In this document: piece after piece, positions 26,622 to 34,777 of the stretch
How positions within the stretch are numbered: position 1 is the stretch's first letter
How the letters are laid out: each line of letters starts with the position of its first letter
Assembly (NCBI RefSeq): GCF_015207755.1
Contig: NZ_JADEWH010000014.1
Span: forward strand, 62,001-126,000
Direction of reading: 5' to 3'
Source: Nodularia sp. LEGE 06071
GTDB lineage: Bacteria > Cyanobacteriota > Cyanobacteriia > Cyanobacteriales > Nostocaceae
DNA: 64,000 bases
Made by a program: the position numbers and the translations under genes
The notes under the pieces: generated by a model
What the model saw: the letters and a program-made list of their open reading frames with translations, nothing else
Databases searched by the model: none
Told to the model about the DNA's origin: nothing

Positions 26622-28094
26622 TTGAACGGAACAATTTTGAGGCGAGAGTGGTTTTCTAACACTCAGCGAGACATTATGGCGGGTGCAGTCGTGGGACTGG
26701 CGCTGATTCCCGAAGCGATCGCCTTTTCAATCATAGCCGGAGTTGATCCCAAAGTTGGGCTTTACGCCTCATTTATTATTGCCGTCATCACAGCCTTTCT
26801 AGGAGGCAGACCGGGATCAATTTCCGCCGCTACAGGCGCAATGGCGCTGCTAATGATTGATTTGGTCAAAGATCATGGTTTGCAGTATTTATTCGCCGCC
26901 ACCTTCTTAACCGGAGTCTTTCAAGTGTTGTTTGGGGTGCTAAAACTCGGCCGCCAAATGAGATTTGTCCCCAGGGCGGTAATGATTGGCTATATCAACG
27001 CCTTGGCGGTGTTAATTTTCCTGGCTCAATTACCCCAACTTACCAATAAGCCGCCCGCAGTATATATACTGACTATCCTTTCTTTAGGGATTATTTATAT
27101 ACTACCTCGCTTTACCAAAATAGTCCCCTCTCCCTTGGTGGCTTTAGCTGTGATGACTATAGCAGCGATCGCTCTCAAACTAGAAGTTCCCACAGTTGGA
27201 GATATGGGAGAGCTACCCACTAGTTTACCCTTCTTTGCTCTGCCCCAAGTGCCATTCAGCCTAGAGACACTCAGGATTATCCTGCCCTATTCCCTGACTT
27301 TAGCGCTCGTTGGTTTGTTGGCATCTTTATTAACCGCAGCCTTGGTGGATGAACTCACAGATACACCCAGCGATAAAAACCAAGAAGCCAAAGGACAAGG
27401 CATTGCTAATATTGTAACTGCCTTCTTTGGAGGTATGGCAGGGTGTGGGATGATTGGGCAATCGGTGATTAATGTGCAGTCTGGTGGACGGGGGAGACTG
27501 TCAACCCTGGCGGCTGGGATTTTCCTGTTATTTGCCATTTTGTTTTTACAGGATTGGGTGAAGCAAATGCCGATGGCTGCATTAGTAGCCGTAATGATTA
27601 TGGTGTCAATCGGGACATTTCGCTGGTCATCCTTAAAAAATATGCCTCGCATCCCCCGCACGGAAACCGCAGTCATGTTAACAACGATGTTTGTGACGAT
27701 TTTTACCCGAAACTTTGCCCTCGGTGTAATCACAGGCATTGTTATGAGTACTGTGTTCTTCTCCCGCAATATTGCCCAGTTGGTATTTGTGGATAAAGTG
27801 CTGAGTGAAGATGGCGGACATCGGATTTACAAAGTAGCCGGACAAATTTTCTTTTTGTCGAGAGATGAATTTCTCGCGTCTTTTGATTTTACCGAACTCG
27901 TCGAGCGCGTCACCATTGATTTAACTCATGCTCACCTCTGGGATCAAGGTGCAGTGGAAGTCCTTGATAAAGCAGTCATGAAATTTCGCCGGAATGGGGT
28001 AGATGTAGAACTCATCGGACTAAATGAAGCTAGTGCTACCTTGCTGGATAAATTAGCAATTTCTCAAAATGCGGATGCTCTGAAAAAGCCGTAG
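26622..28094 (+). CDS. SulP-family anion transporter
   Basis: 490 residues with about 10-12 membrane helices. The N-terminal [37 protein letters not shown] is the SulP consensus, and [17 protein letters not shown] matches the helix-3 region that holds the anion. The C-terminal ~100 residues ([38 protein letters not shown]) form a STAS domain. The substrate may be bicarbonate, sulfate or another anion; its place in one cluster with bicA suggests inorganic carbon. The start TTG at 26622 has a perfect AGGAGG four nt upstream. A universal stress protein follows after 45 bp. Confidence 0.88.
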   Translation: MNGTILRREWFSNTQRDIMAGAVVGLALIPEAIAFSIIAGVDPKVGLYASFIIAVITAFLGGRPGSISAATGAMALLMIDLVKDHGLQYLFAATFLTGVFQVLFGVLKLGRQMRFVPRAVMIGYINALAVLIFLAQLPQLTNKPPAVYILTILSLGIIYILPRFTKIVPSPLVALAVMTIAAIALKLEVPTVGDMGELPTSLPFFALPQVPFSLETLRIILPYSLTLALVGLLASLLTAALVDELTDTPSDKNQEAKGQGIANIVTAFFGGMAGCGMIGQSVINVQSGGRGRLSTLAAGIFLLFAILFLQDWVKQMPMAALVAVMIMVSIGTFRWSSLKNMPRIPRTETAVMLTTMFVTIFTRNFALGVITGIVMSTVFFSRNIAQLVFVDKVLSEDGGHRIYKVAGQIFFLSRDEFLASFDFTELVERVTIDLTHAHLWDQGAVEVLDKAVMKFRRNGVDVELIGLNEASATLLDKLAISQNADALKKP

Positions 28095-28139
28095 TATGTT
28101 TACTTTTTAATCTTTCCACATCTAGGGACTCAAGCCAGA

Positions 28140-29003
28140 ATGAAAAATATTTTACTTTGTACCGATGGTTCAGCTTTTGCAGAAAATGTTTATAAATATG
28201 GAGCTTGGTTTGCAACTCAATTTCATGCCCACATTAATGTTTTGTTTGTCACAGATATTCGCAGCCAACAAGTAGCTTCTACGGGAAATTTAAGCGGTAG
28301 CATTGGGCTTGGTGCTTCCGAAAATTTGCTCCATGAATTGGTGGAGTTAGAACATAAAAAAGCCAAGCTAAATAATCAACGAGCGCGTTTAATTTTGCAA
28401 AATGCGGGGGAAATTCTCAAAACCCAGGGAATTAGAGATGTTCAGTTAACCAATAAAACCGGATTTCTAGTAGATTGTTTTCATGAATTTGAACAAAATT
28501 CAGATTTAATTGTTTTAGGTAAACGGGGAGAAGCAGCAGATTTTGCATCTAGACATTTAGGAGCAAATGTAGAGCGAATTGTTCGTATTACAAAAAAACC
28601 ATGTTTAGTTACCCCGCTTGAATATAAACCAGTTGAAAAAGTTTTAGTTGCTTATGACGGCAGTTTAACAGGGAAGAAAACACTACAATTTTTAGTAAAT
28701 TCTTCTTGCTTCCAAAATTTAGAAATACATCTGTTAAAAGTAACTAAAAAGGAAACATATCCCAGGGCGGAGAATAGAATTAATGAGGGTAAAGATATTT
28801 TAGAAGCAGCAGGTTTTAATCTCATTTCTACCATTAGAGAAGGTGAACCAGAAGAAGTTATTAATCAATATATTACTGAGCAAAATATCAGCTTTTTACT
28901 TATAGGAGCGCATGGACATAGCCGCATCCGTGATTTAGTAATTGGTAGTACAACAATTCAACTTCTGAGAAGTAGTAATATTCCTGTCTTGCTGTTCTGT
29001 TAA
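28140..29003 (+). CDS. Tandem universal stress protein (UspA fold)
   Basis: 287 residues formed by two Usp domains. The first begins KNILLCTDGSAFAENVYKYG and ends around VRITKKPCLVTP; the second begins KVLVAYDGSLTGKKTLQFL and contains GAHGHSRIRDLVIGSTTIQLL, the G-2x-G-9x-G(S/T) ATP-binding motif. The first domain keeps a similar but less regular version (GKRGEAADFASRHLGANVERI). Usp proteins bind nucleotides and modulate partners; being placed between sulP and bicA suggests it regulates one of these transporters. This is inference from position. Confidence 0.88.
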   Translation: MKNILLCTDGSAFAENVYKYGAWFATQFHAHINVLFVTDIRSQQVASTGNLSGSIGLGASENLLHELVELEHKKAKLNNQRARLILQNAGEILKTQGIRDVQLTNKTGFLVDCFHEFEQNSDLIVLGKRGEAADFASRHLGANVERIVRITKKPCLVTPLEYKPVEKVLVAYDGSLTGKKTLQFLVNSSCFQNLEIHLLKVTKKETYPRAENRINEGKDILEAAGFNLISTIREGEPEEVINQYITEQNISFLLIGAHGHSRIRDLVIGSTTIQLLRSSNIPVLLFC

Positions 29004-29184
29004 GAGGTTGTTAATCAAAGTGATTTTTCATAATTTTAGGTTTCCATTAATTCCCTTAATTCCCCCTTAAATAGACGATGTATACATAAAATTTCTTTTT
29101 TTAGGGGTATCTGGAGTTTTAGAAATAAATTCTGACTCCGTTGAGATGAATTAATTGCAATTGTTTAACAGAGGAAAATCTTTC

Positions 29185-30858
29185 GTGCAAATAATTAACG
29201 AAATCCATTTTCGTAACGTCCAAGGAGATATTCTTGGCGGTTTAACGGCGGCGGTGGTAGCCTTACCGATGTCATTAGCATTTGGGATTGCTTCTGGAGC
29301 GGGGGCTGCTGCTGGGTTATGGGGAGCAATATTAGTGGGATTCTTTGCCGCTTTGTTTGGTGGTACACCCAGCCTGATCTCTGAACCCACAGGTCCGATG
29401 ACCGTAATTGTCACTGCCGTGATTGCTGGATTAACAGCTAATAATCCGGAAAATGGTATGGCGATGGCCTTTACTGTGGTGATGATGGCCGGAGTAGTTC
29501 AAATCCTGTTTGGGGTATTGCGATTGGGGCGGTATATTACCATGCTGCCCTATAACGTGATTTCTGGATTTATGACCGGAATTGGCGTAATTCTGATCTT
29601 TCTGCAAATCGCACCCTTCTTGGGGCAAGCAACTCCTAAAGGTGGTGTGATTGGTGTCCTGCGGAATCTCCCGGAATTAATTGCTAATATCAGTCCTACG
29701 GAAACTCTTTTAGGGGTAATAACTTTAGTAATTCTGTTTTTGTACCCGGCTCGCTGGAAAAAGGTTGTCCCCTCGCAACTGGTAGCTTTAGTCATCGGTA
29801 CGGCAATTTCTTTGATTTTTTTTAGTAATGTTGAGATTCGCACTATTGCCACTATTGGCGAAATTACTCCGGGTTTGCCTAACTTCCAGATGCCCACTTT
29901 TACCCCGCAAAATTTGCAGTTAATGTTTGTTAACTCCGTGGTATTGGGAGTGGTGGGTTCCATTGATTGTTTGTTAACTTGTCTGGTATCTGACAGTCTC
30001 ACCCGTACCGAACACAAATCTAACAAAGAATTAATCGGGCAAGGTATTGCTAATGTGATTACCGGTTTATGTGGTGGGATTGCAGGTTCTGGAGCGACAA
30101 CGGCGACTGTGGTTAATATCCAAGCTGGTGGACGCACTGCGTTATCTGGTATCAGTCGGGCTGTAGTGCTGTTAATTGTGGTTTTGTGGGCGGCTCCTTT
30201 AACTTCTGGGATTCCTCTGGCTGTGTTAGCTGGGATTGTCTTAAAAGTAGGGCTTAATATTATTGATTGGGGCTTTCTCAAACGGGTTCACAAAATCTCT
30301 TGGAAGGCAGCCGGAATTGTCTACAGTGTGGTATTGCTAACGGTATTTGTCGATTTAATGATTGCCGTAGCCGTAGGGGTATTTATTGCGAATATCTTGA
30401 CAATCGAGCGCCTTGACCAGCTGCAAACCAATTCTGTGAAAGCGATTACTGACGCTGATGACCAAATTGTCCTGACTAACGAAGAAAAAGAACTTTTAGA
30501 TTCAGCTAATGGACGAGTTTTGCTGTTCCATCTTAGTGGACCGATGATTTTCGGTGTTGCCAAAGCTATTGAGAGAGAACATCGTGCGATCGCTAATTAT
30601 GATGTTTTAATTGTCGATTTAGGTGAAGTTCCTGTCTTGGGGGTAACTTCTTCATTGGCGATTGAAAGTGCCATTCAAGAGGTTATTGATGCTGGACGGG
30701 ACGTGATCATTGTCGGTGCCACAGGAAAGGTCAGAAATCGCTTAGAAAAGTTGGATATTGCTGGTTTAATTCCGGGACAGTACTGGATGAGCGATCGCTT
30801 GAATGCACTCAAAGAAGGGTTAGATTTAGTTCAGTCACGAATAGGGGGTAGGGTGTAG
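29185..30858 (+). CDS. bicA: BicA-type sodium-dependent bicarbonate transporter (SulP)
   Basis: 557 residues from a GTG at 29185, which has AGAGGA nine nt upstream and gives MQIINEIHFRNVQGDILGGL, the usual BicA start; the frame is open upstream to a TTG at 29155. Marks are ALPMSLAFGIASGAGAAAGLWGA, LISEPTGPMTVIVTAVIAGL and DSLTRTEHKSNKELIGQGIAN, plus a C-terminal STAS domain (VLLFHLSGPMIFGVAKAI to the end). BicA takes up HCO3- at low affinity and high flux across the plasma membrane as part of the CO2-concentrating mechanism. It follows the Usp gene by 181 bp. Sequence memory of BicA supports the name. Confidence 0.9.
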   Translation: MQIINEIHFRNVQGDILGGLTAAVVALPMSLAFGIASGAGAAAGLWGAILVGFFAALFGGTPSLISEPTGPMTVIVTAVIAGLTANNPENGMAMAFTVVMMAGVVQILFGVLRLGRYITMLPYNVISGFMTGIGVILIFLQIAPFLGQATPKGGVIGVLRNLPELIANISPTETLLGVITLVILFLYPARWKKVVPSQLVALVIGTAISLIFFSNVEIRTIATIGEITPGLPNFQMPTFTPQNLQLMFVNSVVLGVVGSIDCLLTCLVSDSLTRTEHKSNKELIGQGIANVITGLCGGIAGSGATTATVVNIQAGGRTALSGISRAVVLLIVVLWAAPLTSGIPLAVLAGIVLKVGLNIIDWGFLKRVHKISWKAAGIVYSVVLLTVFVDLMIAVAVGVFIANILTIERLDQLQTNSVKAITDADDQIVLTNEEKELLDSANGRVLLFHLSGPMIFGVAKAIEREHRAIANYDVLIVDLGEVPVLGVTSSLAIESAIQEVIDAGRDVIIVGATGKVRNRLEKLDIAGLIPGQYWMSDRLNALKEGLDLVQSRIGGRV

Positions 30859-30860
30859 GT

Positions 30861-31248
30861 GCGAATCGTTGGTTTGTCCGTCGTCGGGGTTTAGCCATCA
30901 GCTGATCGGGAATTGGCTTTGCTTTCGGGGCGGCGATGTTTCCCTTACTGATGGAATTTCTGATTTCTGATGCAGGGGATGAGTGGAGTGCGGCAAGCTG
31001 GAGTTTATGCCTATTACTTTGGGCGATGTCTACGACGGGCTTCGCCTACGTATCTAGGGGCGATTAGCGGTTTAGCCACGACTATCGCTGTTGCTGGTAC
31101 AGCCTTTGTCCCAGTTTTATTTGCTACCGGATTTGACCAGGTTGGTAGTTATGCGCCGATTTTGGGATTTTCGATGATCGTGCCTTTCGCGATCGCCTTT
31201 ACCGCACATTGGGTTGAGCCAACCAAGCGGAGAAATTCAACCATCTGA
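30861..31248 (+). pseudogene. Decayed MFS transporter remnant
   Basis: Pieces of one MFS permease appear in different frames. NRWFVRRRGLAIS (a loop typical of oxalate/formate-type MFS members) is stopped by TGA near 30905. FGAAMFPLLMEFLISDAGDEW and the following helix lie in frame with it after the stop. Then, in another frame after a 25-bp repeat-like insert (GTCTACGACGGGCTTCGCC), comes GAISGLATTIAVAGTAF and the C-terminal helix ending AHWVEPTKRR. The N-terminal half and the middle helices are missing. It lies directly after bicA. Confidence 0.7.
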
Positions 31249-31486
31249 AAAGTGAGATTTATGATCACCCCAAACCGCACTCTTGTGCGAGCTTCTAGTC
31301 ATTAGTTAGGCGCGACCTATTTCTCTATTGAGAATAGTATCTTGTTGCATATTCTGGTAAGATTATTTGAACGAAATTGTCAGTTCTGGAGTTATCCAGG
31401 CAGATATCGTTGAAGCACCGAATCACAAGACTTCAAGTCATGTGAGCTTCAAACTAATAATCATGTGCCTACTCAAGGAGAATAAA

Positions 31487-31678
31487 ATGCAGTCTGATTA
31501 TAAAAAAGGGGAGTTTATCTCTGCTCTCACACCTGACGGAAATTTAGAAAGATTTCAAATTATCAGCGTCGGAACTAAGTTGATATATTTAGTTTCTGCT
31601 GAATACGTTAATGACGGCACTTGGATATGTGATAAAACTATTACTCCTCTTGCCGCTTCTCGCTTAAAATCACAGTGA
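31487..31678 (+). CDS. Small protein of unknown function
   Basis: 63 residues from the ATG at 31487, which has AAGGAG six nt upstream; the frame is open for 40 codons before it but without coding character. The sequence is soluble and mixed alpha/beta (KKGEFISALTPDGNLERFQIISVGTKLIYLVSAEYV), resembling a small beta-barrel domain. No motif points to a function. It is bracketed by a pseudogene and a gene of unknown function, so the neighbourhood gives no help. Confidence 0.55.
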   Translation: MQSDYKKGEFISALTPDGNLERFQIISVGTKLIYLVSAEYVNDGTWICDKTITPLAASRLKSQ

Positions 31679-32004
31679 AAATGCGACAAATCAGAGCAAC
31701 CGAGCGCGATATTGGCTTAAAATTATGAGAAAATTTTAATATGAACTAGGACTTGAAACTCTTGTTATTTCATTAATGATGTCGGCAAGCGGGGAAACCC
31801 TGATGAGATAACAGGAGATTTCAATTTACATGAGACGTGATCAGCAACAAAAGGCCGAAAACCCCTGATAAACAGCAACGCAGTTGCGCTTTTATGACTT
31901 TAGGCAGGGGGAGAAGGCTAATTTTTCAATTTTTTAAAGGACAGCACTGGCATTTTTGCAAGTTTCTTAGTTCAAGACAGCCACTCAATTCACAGAACGA
32001 GAAC
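31679..32004. other. Intergenic region without recognisable features
   Basis: 326 bp. An ORF on the plus strand from 31837 runs into the antisense of the next gene and lacks coding features. I see no promoter or repeat that can be defended. Confidence 0.4.
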
Positions 32005-32331
32005 CTACCACCAAATACGATTTCCGTTTTCGTCTACTCGTGCTTGGCGAATTACATCAGAAATTTCTTCTGCATCTTTCACATGGTGGAGTGCCTTTTT
32101 TGTCCCATCAGGATATTCCACAACGAAGTAAGTCGGGACTGTAATGTGGTCACCTGTGATATCCGGTGCATCCACAGCTACTTGTTTCGCTTTCTCTTCC
32201 AGTGATTTTGCGTCATCAATCACATCTCCCGGATTTGCTGTTAAGTTTCTTTCCTTGGCTGTTGGCTCTTGTCGTGAATGCCAGTCTTGACTGACTGGTT
32301 GATTAATTTGATTTTCTAGTTCCTTAGCCAT
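32005..32331 (-). CDS. Conserved-looking soluble protein of unknown function
   Basis: 108 residues, hydrophilic. The N-terminal half is polar and probably disordered (NQINQPVSQDWHSRQEPTAKERN). The C-terminal half contains VPTYFVVEYPDGTKKALHHVKDAEEI and ends DENGNRIWW. ATG 32331 follows a purine-rich stretch (AGGAAAAATATC). I do not recognise the family and no membrane or catalytic signature is visible. The gene lies beside the TnpB element, whose insertion may have separated it from former neighbours. Confidence 0.6.
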   Translation of the reverse strand: MAKELENQINQPVSQDWHSRQEPTAKERNLTANPGDVIDDAKSLEEKAKQVAVDAPDITGDHITVPTYFVVEYPDGTKKALHHVKDAEEISDVIRQARVDENGNRIWW

Positions 32332-32414
32332 GATATTTTTCCTAATGAAAATTTATACATCTACTAAGAACAATCTAAAAAATAAAAGACATAATGAGTT
32401 CCTTCTTCAGAGAG

Positions 32415-32600
32415 AGTTTTTGACACTCCCCGGCGTGAACGCACGGGGATTCTTGGATCTAAGACATAACTTGCTCATGCAGGTTTTCACCAACAAGAGT
32501 AGAGGTTTCATCTCCCCAAGCGTTGCTTGCATCTAGTGCAAAGGTTCCGGTATGCCCTACCGTACCCAACCCTCGACTCAGGATTATTCTGGCTGCGTTT
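32415..32600 (-). ncRNA. Predicted omega RNA overlapping the 3' end of tnpB
   Basis: In this superfamily the guide RNA is made from the 3' end of tnpB and the adjacent right end, ending at the element boundary. The right-end hairpin here is in the expected position. The exact 5' end cannot be read from sequence; existence is inferred from the family. Confidence 0.4.
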
Positions 32601-33649
32601 TCATCTCTATCCATGACACATCCACATTTACAAACGTGTGTCCTAGTGGATAGTGTTTTCTTCACAACTTCACCGCAGCTAGAGCATTCTTGGCTACTGT
32701 ATTGCGGATTAACCGCCACCGTGACCCGTTTAAATACCTTACCAAAATATTCAACCCAGACACGGAACTGATACCAAGATGCGTCATTAATAGACTTAGC
32801 AAGACAATGATTTTTCACCAAATTTTTAATCCTCAAATCTTCATAGGCTATCAAGTCGTGAGACTGAACTACGCACCTTGCTAACTTCACAGCATGGTCT
32901 TTACGTTGCCTACTTATTTTGAGGTGGCGTTTTCCTAAAACAAGTCTTGCCTTGCCTCTGTTCTTTGAACCTTTTACCTTTCTGGAAACACGACGTTGTG
33001 AGCGCTTGAGAACTTTTTCACCAACACGAAGAAACTTAGGGTTTTCAACCATTGTGCCATCAGAATCAGTGTAGTATTCTTTCAGCCCAACGTCTAACCC
33101 AACCGTATTACCCGTAGGTTCTATGTTCTGGGAACGGTTTACATCAATGCAAAACTGAACATAAACGCCATCCGCACGTTTTACCAATCTCACCCGTTTA
33201 ATTTGGTTGACTTGGTAGAAATGCAAATCACGAGTACCTTTGAGTTTTAATCGCCCAATACCTTTTTTATCGGTGAAAGTTATTGATTTACGGTCGCTGG
33301 CAATCCGCCATCCTGAAGTTTTGTACTCAACCGAGCGGCACTCCTTCTGAAATTGAGGATACCCCTTTAATCCTGAAACACTCTTCTTGCAGTTGTCATA
33401 AAACCTAGAGATAGAAGACCAAGCTCTTTCCGCAGAAGCTTGACGAGCCATTGAGTTGAGTTCATTAGCAAAGGGAAAGTTCGCCGCCAGTACAGCACAG
33501 TATTTCTGCAAGTCGTTTTTACCCGTGCCTTTAACATCCATCCATAGCCGAATGCAGCTATTACGAATGAACTTGGCAGTACGAATTGCTTCATCTACCG
33601 CAATGAATTGCGCTGGCTTTCCATAAGCTTTGAACTCAAAAACAAGCAT
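32459..33649 (-). CDS. tnpB: RNA-guided endonuclease TnpB
   Basis: 396 residues, full length. The RuvC-like catalytic triad is intact: D186 in GLDVGLKEY, E270 in AYEDLRIKN and D349 in DRDENAARI. A zinc ribbon has C322/C325 (ECSSCGE) and C340/C342 (HVCKCGC). The N-terminal helical part with FIRNSCIRLW fits the OrfB HTH-like domain. TnpB cuts DNA guided by an RNA from its own element end and helps the element persist. The ATG at 33649 is followed by the typical start and preceded by GAGGAGG. No frameshift, so it may be active. Confidence 0.93.
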   Translation of the reverse strand: MLVFEFKAYGKPAQFIAVDEAIRTAKFIRNSCIRLWMDVKGTGKNDLQKYCAVLAANFPFANELNSMARQASAERAWSSISRFYDNCKKSVSGLKGYPQFQKECRSVEYKTSGWRIASDRKSITFTDKKGIGRLKLKGTRDLHFYQVNQIKRVRLVKRADGVYVQFCIDVNRSQNIEPTGNTVGLDVGLKEYYTDSDGTMVENPKFLRVGEKVLKRSQRRVSRKVKGSKNRGKARLVLGKRHLKISRQRKDHAVKLARCVVQSHDLIAYEDLRIKNLVKNHCLAKSINDASWYQFRVWVEYFGKVFKRVTVAVNPQYSSQECSSCGEVVKKTLSTRTHVCKCGCVMDRDENAARIILSRGLGTVGHTGTFALDASNAWGDETSTLVGENLHEQVMS

Positions 33650-33740
33650 CTTTCTACCTCCTCGCTTATACTACCACGTTTGGTATAAGATTAATTAAAA
33701 TACCATAAAAAGCTGTCGTAGAACGCGATGCACTGAGCAG

Positions 33741-33770
33741 TTCGACAGGCTCACTGTATCACCTGTCGAA
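33741..33770. repeat. Hairpin repeat TTCGACAGG / CCTGTCGAA
   Basis: A perfect 9-bp inverted repeat with a 12-nt loop between tnpB and the TetR gene. The motif is a common dispersed bacterial repeat; here it may mark the old left edge of the insertion. Confidence 0.6.
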
Positions 33771-33820
33771 GTGACGGGGCTTTAAACCCATTTCTTCGGT
33801 AAGGTTACGAGAAGATGGAC

Positions 33821-34438
33821 TTATTCAGCACAATTAACAATTAAGTGTGTCAAGGCATCTATCAAGCGATCGCTTTCCATTGGTATAATGTCTTTACCAT
33901 GCATAATTTCTTGAGTAATCACGAAATGCACTAATGAGCCAATGAGAATTCTGGCTGTGGCCTCTGGGTCAGGTATTTTTAATTCCGGGTGAGCCGTTAA
34001 ATATTTGGTGATCGTCTCAATGGCTGGTTTCGCAATGCTGTAAATAAACACCTGCGCTAACTCCGGAAAACGTGCCGATTCTCCCATTAACAAGCGCTCA
34101 AATGACTGATATTCCTGATCGTTGACCATCTGATCCAATGCTGTTGCGGCTAATCGGCGCAATACAACATAAGGTTCTCCCTTCAGGGGTTGTGACCCCA
34201 ATATGGAATGAAACCGCTTTCTGGCAAGTTTCTCGATTAATGCCTTAAATAATCCTTTTTTATCTTGAAAGTGGCTGTATACTGTGGCCTTAGAAACCCC
34301 AGCCGCTTCTGCTACCCGATCCATGCTAGTGGAAGCATAACCATGAGCTAAAAATTCCTGCATCGCCCCTTGCAGAATTTTTTCCATTTTATCTGTTGAA
34401 TTTGAGCGGTCTATTTCTCCCACTTTTGGGCGTGCCAT
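33821..34438 (-). CDS. TetR-family transcriptional repressor
   Basis: 205 residues from ATG 34438 (MARPKVG); another ATG two codons upstream is possible. The N-terminal helix-turn-helix is clear: KILQGAMQEFLAHGYASTSMDRVAEAAGVSKATVYSHFQDKKGLFKAL. The C-terminal ligand domain contains LLMGESARFPELAQVFI. It is divergent from the devBCA-type exporter, and two palindromes in the shared promoter fit a dimeric TetR operator. The likely model is repression of the exporter, and of itself, relieved by a small ligand; the ligand is unknown. Confidence 0.88.
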   Translation of the reverse strand: MARPKVGEIDRSNSTDKMEKILQGAMQEFLAHGYASTSMDRVAEAAGVSKATVYSHFQDKKGLFKALIEKLARKRFHSILGSQPLKGEPYVVLRRLAATALDQMVNDQEYQSFERLLMGESARFPELAQVFIYSIAKPAIETITKYLTAHPELKIPDPEATARILIGSLVHFVITQEIMHGKDIIPMESDRLIDALTHLIVNCAE

Positions 34439-34515
34439 GTTCAAATAGTCCTTATTTTAGCAAAATTCTCTGACGCATTAGTCTCTGGGCATTGATTATT
34501 CTTTTGATCAGGCGC

Positions 34516-34569
34516 TTGACTAAACTAGTCGGTTTAGTATAATTCTATTATAGAACTAAACGGTTTAGT
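34516..34569 (+). promoter_or_regulatory. devB promoter with two TetR-type operators
   Basis: A sigma-70 promoter TTGACT (34516-34521), 16 nt, TATAAT (34538-34543) reads toward devB. Operator 1, ACTAAAC-N6-GTTTAGT (34519-34538), fills the spacer. Operator 2, ACTAAAC-G-GTTTAGT (34555-34569), lies just after the expected start site. The half-sites are identical. Binding would block both polymerase entry and clearance. Confidence 0.75.
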
Positions 34570-34777
34570 TTTATATCCTACAGATCATTTTGCTGGGGAC
34601 TGGGACATCTCATCTATATGTCTTGAAACCACCCATGATTATGTCCAAAATTCAGGGTTAGCATGATATTTTTTTCTCTGGTGAGTGATAAAAGAGAGTT
34701 AGGCGGGACATTTACCAAAATTTGATTTTTTCTCATTTGAATCAGTGTATTTGGAATTGCTTCAAAGGTATGCTATC

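Larger units (their letters stand above)
32415..33660 (-). mobile_element. Solitary tnpB insertion sequence (IS200/IS605 superfamily)
   Basis: The element has tnpB but no tnpA. The right end after the tnpB stop carries the hairpin CCCCGGCGTG...CACGGGG (32429-32447) next to TGACACT, a typical end in this group. The left boundary is not resolved: between 33660 and 33820 lies a hairpin TTCGACAGG/CCTGTCGAA and a TTTAAACCCA motif that may belong to the element or be an older repeat. Without tnpA it depends on a transposase in trans. Confidence 0.7.

Noticed and set aside
29550-30281. Minus-strand ORF of 243 aa
   Set aside because: It is antisense to bicA, Thr/Pro/Ile-rich without any fold pattern; a shadow of a well-recognised gene.
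31837-32205. Plus-strand ORF of 122 aa
   Set aside because: Its second half is the antisense of the 108-aa gene at 32005-32331, and its Cys/Phe-rich composition looks non-coding. The opposite gene is also uncertain but more protein-like.
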